Positions 1 through 9,300 of a stretch of DNA of 19,420 nt are shown one piece after another. The translations under genes and the position numbers were made by a program. The stretch lies in the NCBI GenBank assembly GCA_019677205.1, contig JAAMXY010003098.1, positions 1 to 19,420 on the forward strand, given 5' to 3'. The notes beneath the pieces were generated by a model, which was not told the origin of the DNA, ran no database searches, and saw only the letters and a program-made list of their open reading frames with translations. The DNA comes from Pinguiococcus pyrenoidosus. Taxonomy: Eukaryota; Sar; Pinguiophyceae; Pinguiochrysidales; Pinguiochrysidaceae. Within the stretch, counting starts at the first letter, position 1, and each line of letters opens with the position of its first letter.

Positions 1-1690
1 CTCGGTGAGCCGCCGCCTCCACTTCCGCCGGCGTCACCACGGGATCGGGAGAAGCGGAGGCCGCCTCGGGATCGTCCTCTGCACTGCTTGCGGGCCCCAG
101 CTGTCGCCAGACGTCCACGCCCATGTCCGTGGAATCCGGGTCGGCAAGCTTCCATATCTCTTGCCACGGCACGAACTCGTCCGGCCGCTTCACCAAATCG
201 AAGAGGCCGTCCCTTTCCATCTCCTGCTCGAGGTCGTCGTCCTTCCAGAAGACGACGCCACTGACCGCCAGGTAGTCTTCGGGGCAGGCGGAGCCGTCTT
301 GGATCGCCTTGACGACGCTGCTTGTCGTCGCGAGCCACACTCCGCTCTCGCCGATCTTCCGACTGTCATCGCCGAGCTCTGGGACGCGATGAAGGAAAAG
401 GATCCCCGTGCGATCCAGCACGCCGTCCGCGCCGCCCACGTCACGCACGTCGCCGCCGAACATGATCCGCCGATTCGGGACGCGAAGCTTGCCTATCCCA
501 GGCCGATTGAGCACGATGCCCAGCGTGAAGTCTTCGGCCTTCTCCACAACCAGCACCACGCTCCGATGCAGGAACTGCCGCTCCAGGATCACGGACGGCG
601 GCGGCGGCGATCGGCTCCGCAGGATACTCCCTCGCTCGACCTGGACGCCTCTCCCGACGCCATCCTCGGGCTGCTTCTTGGCGTCGCCGGCCGTCGCGCC
701 GCTGGCCGTCGCGCCGCCGGCCTCCATGGCCTCGTCGCCCAGTGCAGCGAGCAGCCCCTCCTGGCCCGGTGATGGCTGCATCTCCTGCCTCGGCACCAGA
801 TTCGCGTTCGTCCACTCGCGCAGCATGTCATCCTCGAAGGGGCTCCCCCTGGCCTTTTGCACCTCGTCGTCCTTGCCGAGGCGATACATCAGCGTCTCCC
901 AGGTGGTGAGGCCCGCGTCCTCCGGCTTGGGCTGCTGCGACTGCTTCAACAGCTCCGCCATGACCACGCTCGAGTCCGCAGCCAGCGTGTACCACGCATC
1001 TTGATCCAGCTCGCCCTGCAGCTGCTCCGGTGCCCAGCCCGCGAAGCCTAGGAACAGCCAGAAGTCCTCGATCTTGGCCTGGCCGCCGCGGACCAGCTCG
1101 TAGGCGACATCAAAGGTGGTCCAGTAAATGTCCGGCAGCACTTCCATGGACACCTTGCGCGCCATGTCGCTCTCGAGGCGGTGGAGGCACAGGAACTCGC
1201 GTGTGTTGGCCTCCGCGCTGATGCTCAGCACATCTCCGCCGAACCAGATGGGCCACTCGCCGCCACTGGCGTCCCGGAGAAGCATGTTGGACGCCCGGTT
1301 CACGATGATTCCCTTGGTGAAGCGCTCCGAGTGCTCCAGCAGCAGGATGACGCACTTGTGGAAGTACTGCTGAAACAGCCCAAAGCCGATGGTCTGCTTG
1401 GTGCCGCCCAGAATCACGCTGCCTTGCTCAAGAAGGGACGACTCGTACACCCAGTCTGCGGATGTAGACGCGTTGCGCTCTGCCGCCACCAGCCGCGCGC
1501 GAAACGTGCGCCATGCCTCCTCTTTGCGCTTCTCAGACTCGTCCGTGTCGGCCCATAAGCGCACACCTGCGCGGCTCGTCGGACGTGCGGGTAGGAGGCC
1601 TGGCAAGAACGAGCTGGCCAAGGGCAGCTGCAAGAGCAGCAGCAGCAGTAGCAGCGGCAGCCGTAGTGCCACTGGGAGCAAGCCTCGCAT
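1..1690 (-). CDS. Plastid-targeted protein with two AlgH/YqgE (UPF0301, DUF179) domains, 3' end outside window
   Basis: The frame is open for 563 codons from the ATG at 1690-1688 to the window edge, with no stop, so the C-terminus is missing. Residues 1-27 form a leucine-rich signal peptide ending in LASS-FLP. A basic, Ser/Pro-rich stretch follows, as in bipartite presequences for red complex plastids (inference). Domain 1 (about 89-250) has the AlgH hallmarks GSVILGG, FHKCVILLLEHSE, KGIIVNR, IWFGGDV, LFLGFAGWAPEQLQGEL and DAWYTLAA. Domain 2 (about 353-520) repeats them: GSILRS, FLHRSVVLVVEK, LGIVLNRPG, IMFGGDV, and ends DEFVPWQEIWKLA. The linker (about 305-352) is Gly/Ala-rich with a GATAS/GATAG duplication. 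The biochemical role of this family is not established. A short out-of-frame upstream ORF of 10 codons overlaps the start. The gene is divergent from the Deg gene at 2034. Family assignment is strong; localisation is inferred. Confidence 0.88.
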   Translation of the reverse strand, partial: MRGLLPVALRLPLLLLLLLLQLPLASSFLPGLLPARPTSRAGVRLWADTDESEKRKEEAWRTFRARLVAAERNASTSADWVYESSLLEQGSVILGGTKQTIGFGLFQQYFHKCVILLLEHSERFTKGIIVNRASNMLLRDASGGEWPIWFGGDVLSISAEANTREFLCLHRLESDMARKVSMEVLPDIYWTTFDVAYELVRGGQAKIEDFWLFLGFAGWAPEQLQGELDQDAWYTLAADSSVVMAELLKQSQQPKPEDAGLTTWETLMYRLGKDDEVQKARGSPFEDDMLREWTNANLVPRQEMQPSPGQEGLLAALGDEAMEAGGATASGATAGDAKKQPEDGVGRGVQVERGSILRSRSPPPPSVILERQFLHRSVVLVVEKAEDFTLGIVLNRPGIGKLRVPNRRIMFGGDVRDVGGADGVLDRTGILFLHRVPELGDDSRKIGESGVWLATTSSVVKAIQDGSACPEDYLAVSGVVFWKDDDLEQEMERDGLFDLVKRPDEFVPWQEIWKLADPDSTDMGVDVWRQLGPASSAEDDPEAASASPDPVVTPAEVEAAAHR

Positions 1691-1791
1691 CAGTCTCTCA
1701 GACGCAGTGCGCCAGCGCCCATTTACTTCAGTTTGCCTGTGGGCCAAAGCGCGGGGCAAAAGAGCTCTGTTCGGCAGAGATGCGCACAAGA

Positions 1792-1806
1792 AATGGCGGG
1801 AAAAAA
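1792..1806 (+). promoter_or_regulatory. E2F-type site 1 (AATGGCGGGAAAAAA)
   Basis: The core GGCGGGAAA matches the E2F/DP half-consensus read as GGCGGGAA. It lies about 100 bp upstream of the AlgH-like start and about 230 bp upstream of the Deg start. This is a sequence match only; binding is inferred. Confidence 0.45.
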
Positions 1807-1955
1807 CCTTCGCAGGTGCGTGTTGGCGTTGGCCGGGAGAAAACAACTTTAGAATATTATTAATCATTATTCTATAAACAATATCTATAATTTTGAATTG
1901 TTATTGAAGATAAGAATGAGAATTGGGCAGGTTCAGTTCCCAAAGTTGAGGTTCG

Positions 1956-1970
1956 TTTTTGGCGGGAAAA
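1956..1970 (+). promoter_or_regulatory. E2F-type site 2 (TTTTTGGCGGGAAAA)
   Basis: This contains a full TTTGGCGGGAAA, the textbook near-palindromic E2F/DP site, 64 bp upstream of the Deg ATG. Together with the copy at 1792 it suggests cell-cycle control of the divergent pair. Binding is inferred. Confidence 0.5.
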
Positions 1971-2033
1971 CAGCGTCGCTGACAAGGAGAGGCGTTTCAA
2001 AAGGCCTCCACTCCGCCGAACCTCAAATTCACG

Positions 2034-3914
2034 ATGCGCAGATTGGGCGCTCTTCTTTCCCCAGGGCTGCTGCTTGGTTTGCTCCTGAGTCCCCATGAGG
2101 CCTTTCGCGCACTTCGCCCGTTCGACGGCTGCGGCAGACCGCCGCTTCCCTGTGCGTCCACGACAGACGCCGACGCACCGAAGGTGTTTGAAGATGGCGG
2201 CTTTCGCAACCGCCTCTTTGCGTGGCCCGGACGCAGCGAGGCGGAGCTGGAGGGGATGATCCCACTGCAGAGAGTGCAGGACGCCACGGTGCGCATCTTC
2301 TGCCGCCACAGCTTTCCAGATGTGTTGCAACCGTGGCAACGAGAGCGGCAGATTCCCTCCACTTCGTCGGGCTTCTGCATCAAAGGCCGGCGCATCATCA
2401 CCAACGCGCACGCAATAGAGCACGGCACCTTGGTGCAGGTGCGCAGGAGAGAACGGGGCAAGAAATTCGTGGCACAGGTGGTGGCGGAAGCGCCGGAATG
2501 CGACCTGGCCGTCCTGACCGTGCTGGAGGACGAGTTTTGGAAAGGAATGCCGAGCGTGGAATTTGGCCAGATGCCGGCCTTGGATGACGACGTGAAGGTG
2601 ATCGGCTACCCGGTGGGCGGCGACACCATGAGCATCACAGCTGGCGTCGTTAGCAGGGTTGAGATGCAGACGTATGCGCAGGCCGCTGCAGATCTGCTGG
2701 CCATCCAGATCGACGCGGCCATCAATCCCGGCAACAGCGGCGGGCCGGTCGTAGATGACGCCAACCGAGTCGTGGGAATTGCCTTCCAGTCGCTCGTCGA
2801 CGCGGACGTGGAGAACTGCGGATACGTCATCCCCGCGGAGATCCTCGGCCACCTGCTTGAGGACATTGAACGCCACGGGCGCTACACGGGCTTCCCCTCC
2901 ATAGGGGTGAACTTCCAGGGGTTGGAGTCGCCCTGGCTGCGCCGGCATGCGGGGCTGAAGCCGAGCGCCGAAGACGAGGAGGAACTGGGCATCCTCGTGA
3001 CGCAGGCCTTGCCGTCCGTGAAGCAGGTCCAAGTTGGCGACGTCCTCCTTGCCGTGGACGGTCTTCCGGTCTCCAGCGACGGCACCATACCTTTCTCCAA
3101 TCGCCCGGGGGAGCGAGTGTCGGTTCGACATCACTTTTGCCAAAAGTTCAAAGGGGACAGCGTGGTGCTGGACTTGCGTCGCGACGGCCAGACGCACCAG
3201 ATTCCCGTCGAGCTGAGCGTGTTGAAGCCATTGTGAGTTGGAGTGGGCGAAGAGGAGCGGAATCACTTTCGGCCAGGCTCGGATCCTCTAACGCTTCCTC
3301 TTCCTCTTGCGCGTAGGGTGCCGTACCATTTTGCTGGCGACGCATCGCCGTATCTCATCGTTGGAGGCCTCGTGTTCTCGCCGTTGAGTGTGCCGTATCT
3401 GCAGGACTTGGAAGACGACGGTGTGGGCGAAGACGCGGCAGACGGGATTCACGGACGAGGCTCTGGTCACTATGGCTACATGCTGGAGAAGGCCACCTTT
3501 GACACCGTGCAGGAGGACTACGAAGAAGTCGTTGTGATGACTCAAGTGCTCGCTCACGAAAGCAACGTCGGATACCTGGGACTGGAGGCCGTCGTCTTGG
3601 AGACCCTGAATGGCGTGAAAGTCCGAAGCCTCCAGCACCTTGCCCAACTGCTAGGGGCCATGAATGCGTTGGACCTTGGCGCGGAGGGAAAGGCTGGTGG
3701 AACGGCCGCTAGGAAGGGTGGCGATGCCCCAACGGACTTGGTGTTCGAGTTCTATCGGGGAGGCCTCGTTGTGCTGGATAGGGAACTTGCACAGCGTGCC
3801 ACACGAGAAGTGTGCGAAGAGCAGGGCATAGGTGAAGCCATGACGCCGTCGCTTCGATCATCCTTGCTCGCGGCCGTGGAGCAAGCAGATGAGGTCGAGC
3901 AGGTCCAAGCATAG
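2034..3914 (+). CDS. Deg/HtrA-type serine protease, predicted plastid-targeted, two exons
   Basis: The exons are 2034-3232 and 3317-3914. The 84-nt intron (GTGAGT...GCGTAG, phase 2) restores the family-typical join ...VLKPL/VPYHFAGD; without it the protein would stop at 3236. The product is 598 aa. Residues 1-24 look like a signal peptide ending HEA-F, followed by an Arg/Pro-rich stretch, suggesting a complex-plastid address (inference). The trypsin-like domain holds the full triad: His126 in ITNAHAIEHG, Asp157 in ECDLAVL and Ser235 in NPGNSGGPV. A PDZ domain spans about 286-398 (GILVTQALPS, VQVGDVLLAVDG). The C-terminal part contains SPYLIVGGLVFSPLSVPYL, typical of the plant-type Deg subfamily (DEG2/DEG9/DEG10-like) rather than bacterial DegP. 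Such enzymes degrade damaged or misfolded proteins without ATP. Subfamily number is not assigned. It is divergent from the AlgH-like gene and convergent with the PX gene. Confidence 0.92.
3233..3316 (+). other. Intron of the Deg gene
   Basis: The 84-nt GT-AG intron has donor GTGAGT, a pyrimidine-rich 3' part (CTTCCTCTTCCTCTTGCG) and acceptor GCGTAG. Splicing turns two adjacent open frames into one continuous Deg protein whose junction matches family expectation. Confidence 0.88.
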
Positions 3915-4073
3915 CTAGTAGTGAGTAAACAAGGAAGGATGACCAAGACGAGAAAGCGCCGACGGCCGCGCAAGCACGCAAGAAAGAAACAAGCGTAAAT
4001 CCGAAATGACTTTCTACGTGCCACGGTCTCACCCACTTTCGAGTTCAAGTTCACAGTCAAATTCAAGCAAGTG

Positions 4074-5558
4074 CTATGCCGTTTCTTTGTCCCCTTCGGC
4101 GGGGGCGGAGGTTTCCTTAAAATCACTGTACATGACACCTGTGACGGAGCTGCGCCGACTCCTGGAGCTTCGTGTGGTCCCTTCCGGGTTCTTGTCCGCT
4201 TCACCTGCAGCCGCGGAGCTGTCCTCCGGCGCGGGCATTGTCCCCGGCAGCGAGGCGCGGCGAAGGGGAAGGCCCTCCGCGAGCACCTCGTCAAGGCTCT
4301 TCGTTCTCTTCAGGTGGCTCTGGGCCTTCTGCGAGACGATCGAGCGGCGGCGGATGCGCTTCACGGCCACGGCCATGAGGGACGCAAAGGTCTGGAAATC
4401 GACCAGGTCATACTCCTCGATGTCGAAGGACTTGAGGTAGTGCTGGATCTGAGGATCGCTCTGATCCCAGGAGCACAGATCGCAGAGCTGATCTCGGGTC
4501 AGCAGGCCATCGTGCCGAGTGACCTTGGCCTTGAACCTCTGTCGCATGGCGCTGAGCTGATCCTCCGAGAACTGCTGCTTGACCCGCTGTTCCATTTCCG
4601 CCAGCTTCTTCCGCTTCTTCTCGGAATTGCGGAACCGAGCGCTCCTCTCTCGTCGCGGAGGAGGAAGCTCCCGCGAGCTGCTCGCGTCGCCCTGCTCCTG
4701 GCTTTGCTCCTCTTTGAGTCGCTCGTACTCCTCTGCCAATCGGGCTTGCTCGTGCGCCGTCGCATCGATGGAGACGCGGATATCAAAGTAGCCCTCCTGC
4801 AGGGCCGACATGTCGGCGGACTCGCCCTCGCTCGGCGTCGCGGAGAATCCCACCGTGTTCCCGGCCACCGACGTATCCTCCTCCGCACCGGCCGAGCGGC
4901 TCGAACTGCGGGAGCTTCTGTTCAGCACACTGTTGACCGTGGGCCCCTCGGAGGCCCTGATGACGTTGGTGAGGTCGGCGTCGGAGTAGCTCAGGAACGA
5001 GTCCACCGACAACAGGCTCAGGACATGGGGCTCGGACAGGAGATGCTGCAGGTAGTCCTGCAGGTGCTGCCGCCGCGTGCTGATGTCCACCGGGCACACG
5101 AGCGAGTAGCACTTGGGCGGGAACGACACGGGCATGGTCTTTCCCAGCTCGTTCTCCAGCGCCAGGCTGAACTGGCGCAGGGTGCTGTATCGCTTGAGGA
5201 CTCGCCATCGATGCAGCAAGAGCGGCTGGCCCCCCTTGCCCAAGTCATGCTTGAAGGCGGAGATCTCGCAGAGATAGCCCACGAAGGCCTTGCCACTGCG
5301 CTTGACATAATCTTGACTGCCGTCGTCCGATGCGCTGTCAAAGTCCGCCGACGTATAGGGACCCAGCGCGCTGCGATCGCTGATGTCTTCCACCTCGGCC
5401 ATCCACGATTTGGTCTCCCGTCTCGCGCCGAAGTAGTCCACTCCGCTCCCGGCCACCAGGCCGTTCTCTGGAATGCTATCGGAGGTGCGCCGGATCGCCA
5501 CGCAGCGATGAGCCGTCGGGATGCGCACCACCAGGTCTAACTCGGTGGGCGGCGGCAT
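4074..5558 (-). CDS. PX-domain protein with EF-hand-like C-terminal region
   Basis: The product is 494 aa and no intron is needed. The start is the first in-frame ATG at 5558-5556. Residues 93-192 form a phox-homology (PX) domain: FVGYLCEISAF, then RWRVLKRYSTLRQF with the Arg-Tyr pair that binds the 3-phosphate of PI3P, then the proline loop SFPPK, and RRQHLQDYLQHLL. This implies recruitment to phosphoinositide-bearing endosomal membranes. A charged helical segment follows (about 265-335; EYERLKEEQSQ, KKRKKLAEMEQRVKQQF). Next come two EF-hand-like helix-loop-helices (about 330-400; RHDGLLTRDQLCDL, SFDIEEYDLVDFQTF); the loops lack a full calcium ligand set. The tail carries three basophilic phosphosite motifs (RRRSI, RRASL, RRSSV). 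It is not a full sorting nexin because no BAR domain is visible. The PX call is strong; EF-like is moderate. Confidence 0.88.
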   Translation of the reverse strand: MPPPTELDLVVRIPTAHRCVAIRRTSDSIPENGLVAGSGVDYFGARRETKSWMAEVEDISDRSALGPYTSADFDSASDDGSQDYVKRSGKAFVGYLCEISAFKHDLGKGGQPLLLHRWRVLKRYSTLRQFSLALENELGKTMPVSFPPKCYSLVCPVDISTRRQHLQDYLQHLLSEPHVLSLLSVDSFLSYSDADLTNVIRASEGPTVNSVLNRSSRSSSRSAGAEEDTSVAGNTVGFSATPSEGESADMSALQEGYFDIRVSIDATAHEQARLAEEYERLKEEQSQEQGDASSSRELPPPRRERSARFRNSEKKRKKLAEMEQRVKQQFSEDQLSAMRQRFKAKVTRHDGLLTRDQLCDLCSWDQSDPQIQHYLKSFDIEEYDLVDFQTFASLMAVAVKRIRRRSIVSQKAQSHLKRTKSLDEVLAEGLPLRRASLPGTMPAPEDSSAAAGEADKNPEGTTRSSRSRRSSVTGVMYSDFKETSAPAEGDKETA

Positions 5559-6326
5559 TCTCTCCACAGAACTCGGCGCCCTTCTTCCAAAGCACCCGTG
5601 AGCTGCGACCGCCGCACCGTCTCACCACCTCCACGAAGCGACGAGAATCCCCCAGAAACGGACGGCGACGCAAAGCAGAAGACGGGAGACGCGGAAGGCG
5701 CGCGCAGAAGTCGGGGTTTTGAGGCGTCGCGGCGGCGTTATTGGCACGCAAAGCTTGTCAGCTGCTCGACCAGTCTCCTTGCCACTGGAGCATGTGGGGG
5801 CCACTGGTTGGATCGCACGTGATTTAGTCTCCCCGGGACTGGCCGTGCTATGGCAGGGTAGATGCGGATCCGCAGAAAGGCGCCGAGGATTGGAGAACGT
5901 CGAATGTCTTTGTGCTTTTGAAATGCTGTAGCAGGCGGATTGCGGCGCAACTACCGTTTCAGAGTACAGTAGAACACGGAACGTAGACAGTCCGTGCCAG
6001 TGCGGTTGCGTACCAGGAAGGTCACTGTTATCGAATAAGCAGCTTCTCTCTGTCACACGCAACAGTCTCTCCTGCCACAGTATGGGACTGTTTCTGGGTC
6101 TGTGACTGTTCCTGACTGTTACCACGCATGCTCAGCTTCGCATAGCATAGCATCACCATTATCCTCAGTATCGATCCTGAATCCCGCCATCGCGGCTTTA
6201 AACTGAAAACCATTTCCCCTCCGCGCGAAGCGCCACTGTTTGTGGCTTGAATGCTTGTGGAGCGGCGCCGCTCGGCCCCTCCTCCACCACGCCGCGTACG
6301 GACAGATCAGCAGGGCCTGGGTTTTG
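5559..6326. other. Divergent intergenic region between PX and ATAD5 genes
   Basis: The 768-bp region lies upstream of both the PX gene (minus) and ATAD5 (plus). No supported gene is present: the open frames here are short and show no family signature. It contains the ACTGTT cluster at 6024-6240 and a TCCCGCC (E2F-core-like) heptamer at 6182-6188, about 140 bp before the ATAD5 ATG. A GCATAGCATAGCATC microrepeat lies near 6138. Confidence 0.5.
6024..6240. promoter_or_regulatory. Cluster of six ACTGTT/AACAGT hexamers upstream of ATAD5
   Basis: Copies occur at 6024-6029, 6061-6066 (inverted), 6087-6092, 6105-6110, 6115-6120 and 6235-6240. Several extend to CTGTTA, which fits the MYB core CNGTTR. 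The last copy lies 87 bp before the proposed ATG. Regulatory function is inferred from density only. Confidence 0.35.
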
Positions 6327-9300
6327 ATGGCTTCAGAAAAGCCAGGCACTAAGACTGCGAAGCTTCGCCTGCAGCCTGTCTCCAGCAGCGCCACGAGTGA
6401 CGGGGAAGGCCGCGGCGGAGGCAAGCGGCAGCAGGATGTCTTGAAGCAGCTCCTTTGCCCGGATCTCCGGGCGAAGCCCAAAGCTGCGATAGGAAGCAAG
6501 CTGTGCCGCAGCCGCAAGGGTGGGACGCCGGTAGAAGCGCTCGACTCGAAGGAAAACCGGCGCAATGAGCGCGAAGTCTCCAACCCGCGAGCCGACGTCA
6601 AAGTGGCCAGCGCCGGGGACAAAAGCTCTCTGCTTCGGAGCTCCAAGTCCTCGAAGCCTGGCTCGGAGGATTCGGGGACGAAACCGCAAAGGGCAACGGA
6701 GCCGCGCAGGGCTCAGAGCGACCCGATGCCGTCCGTGATCGTTATTCCAGATAGCCCGACCTTAGAAGCTCCCGCCAAGGCCGAGGCCGAAGAGGACCTC
6801 GCTCGTTTGGATGACTCGCAGCGGACCGTGGCCGACGAGGAGGTTGTGCAGGAAGCGGGAGCACGTCAGTCCAGTCAGTCCAGTCAGTCCAGTCAGTCCA
6901 GTCAGTCCAGCACCTCGCCTCAGGCATCTGCCAGAAGCCTTGCCGTCGGTGATTTGGTGGATGTGGCGGCGAGATGCTCCCCGGGCGTCAACAAATGCGG
7001 CGGAACGGGCCGGATCAAGCGGATTGTGTGCGCCAGCACTGGCGGGGACGTCGTCGTCGACAGCGGGAGCGCTGGGGAATACTTGGATTCCCTGGAAAGC
7101 ACCCAGGAAGATGCGGCTGAAGCTCAAATCTTCTTCGATGTGGTGTACGTGTTGGGGACGTCTGAGGGGCGCGTGGACGCCAAGTACGTGCGCGCAAGTG
7201 AGATCACGGTGGACGAAAGGATCGGCGCCAAGAAGCGAGCTCGGAGGCAAAGCCGAAGCTTCATGGAGGAGCAGAGCGCGCTCTTAAAGGCTGCGAAGGA
7301 GCGGGGGAAGCGACACAAGAAAGTGTCTGGTGCAGGGCCGATCCGGGCGAAGTCCCCGTCCATGGGCCTGCGAGGACTGCGAGGGCTTCAGCTAAAGCAG
7401 CCTGGCATGCCCGCCAAAGATGGACGCGGTGGAGCCCTTCCTCTCAACAAGATGACGTTCTTCATGAACAGCGAAGAGAAGCAACGGCAGCGCGATGCAC
7501 TGGCTCTCGCGGCGTTCCGCGAGAATCGGCAGCGGAGCCTCGAGACGACAAAGAACTTCTTCGCAAACAAGGTGGTGAATCCTTTCTTTCAGAAAAGAGA
7601 GGCGCCCGTGGCAGCGCCGGAGCTCAGCAGCAGAAATGTGATCGACCTGGAGTCCGGTGGGTCGGAAGGCAACGGCTCCGGCAAAGAGGCCCCTGCTGCG
7701 ACAACCGTGACCTGCCCCAGCGATGACTGCGTGCTTCTGGAGTTTCCCACGAGCGACTTTGCCACGGCGATCCTACGTGAGCAACCAAGCCCTGCAGTCC
7801 CGGAGCACGAGCCGCTTGGCATCAGAAAATGTGAGCGATCGGCACCGATGCCGGTAGACGACGATCTTGCGGTCCCTCTTCGGGCTCCCGCCCCAGCTTC
7901 CTGCAAGACAGTCACGGCAGAATCCAGGCTGAATCTTGTGCTGGAGGAGCTTTCGTCACCCACTGAGCTGGTTGGCACCATGCGAAGTACCGGCGAGACC
8001 ATGTGGACGGAGAAGTACGCACCCGCTAGCGCGAGGGAGATGTGCGGGAATGCGGAAGCTTGCAAGTCGATGCTGGACTGGCTAGAGCAGTGGAAGGATC
8101 GGCGTCGACTGAAGAAAGCTTCCGAAGGCGCGGCTGTCGGCAGCCTGGCGTCCGCTGCTTCTGCCGACGATTCGAAGGAAAGCTGGTTTGACGGGGAGGC
8201 GTCGATGGACCTGGAGAGCGAAGCTCCAGACTTGCCGAACGTGTTTCTCATCACCGGACCGTGCGGCTCTGGCAGGTCCGCTGCTGTGTATGCCTGCGCG
8301 AAGCAAGTGCAGTGCGCTGTCATCGAAGTGAATCCTGGGCAGAGCAGAAGCGGTGCTGCCCTGAAGAAATGGCTGGCGGAGGCCACCCAGAGTTACAGCT
8401 TGGGTGGAGGCGGTGGCGGAAGCAAGGCGGAGCAACCCGAGAAGAGAAGTAAGCGGAGGCAGAAAGCTACGAGGGAAGCGAAGAAGCTGAAACGGACGCA
8501 TGCTGCGTCGGCGATCGACGGCGATGGAGTCGAGTTCTCCATCATCCTCTTCGAAGAGGTGGATTGCGTCTTTGAATCGCACGACGCAGGCTTCCTGCCG
8601 GCCTTGAAAGAGCTCGTGCGACATACGAAGTGCCCAATCGTGTTGACTGCGAACCGCGGGGCTTCGCTCCGGAAGGACCAGCTTCTATCCCAGCTGTCTG
8701 CTGCGTTTACCAGGCCGTCAACCGATGAGACGGTCTCCGTGCTTCTGCGAATTGGTGAGAGGGAGGGCCTGACGCTGCAGCCTGGAGTTGCGCGCCGGAT
8801 CGCGCTTGCCGTCCAAAACGACCTGCGGAGGGCGATTCTTTTACTCCAAGGCATCGCGACACCCATCCGCGGCTCCGTGGTGGCGCCAGCGGAAAGTGAG
8901 ATGAACCCGGCAAGCCTCGCGGAATCCTCTGTGGCCGCCACCTTCGATTTTCTTTGCTTGTGTGTAGCCGCCCTGCCGCGTGGAGCCAGCGATGGTGTCG
9001 AGCTCAGCTTCGGCAGCGCCAAAAGTCCTACGATACTGTCCGTGCAGCACCTTGAGCGGCAAGACTTGAAGGGCGGCCTGGAGAACGCCTTCGTCAGTCC
9101 CGTGAGGCTTACGGGACAGGGCTTTCTGCAGGTGAAGCGCAATCCCAGCAGCGCCGGCGAAGTCGTTGAGCGCGTTCACGTTCGAGTTGGCTCGATTGAA
9201 AGTCCCCGCGTCGCCCTCGTGAGCGACTCGGAGCTCATCTTTGACTTGCCCGGGCTCGCTGGGGCTTTACCTGCTCTCGCGAAGCGCCTTCAGACTCCCT

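Larger units (their letters stand above)
1691..2033. promoter_or_regulatory. Divergent promoter region between AlgH-like and Deg genes
   Basis: This 343-bp region separates the starts of two divergent genes whose products both carry a predicted plastid presequence. It holds an A/T-rich core at about 1850-1915 inside otherwise GC-rich DNA, flanked by two GGCGGGAAA elements that are listed separately. A weaker relative (GGCCGGGAGAAAA) lies near 1833. I see no convincing TATA box placed for either start. Confidence 0.6.

Noticed and set aside
1872-3266. A 464-codon open frame on the minus strand opposite the Deg gene
   Set aside because: It is fully antisense to a clear Deg protease with an intact catalytic triad and shows no family signature. 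Codon bias in GC-rich coding DNA produces such shadows.
4071-5540. A 489-codon open frame on the plus strand opposite the PX gene
   Set aside because: The minus frame carries a recognisable PX domain. The plus frame is low-complexity and Leu/Arg-rich with no motif.
5559-5567. Extending the PX protein three codons upstream
   Set aside because: The codon at the longer end is GTG. The ATG at 5558 is the natural eukaryotic start.
6240-6326. Extending the ATAD5 protein 29 codons upstream
   Set aside because: The extension contains no ATG and would start at TTG. The first ATG at 6327 leads directly into typical disordered Lys-rich sequence.
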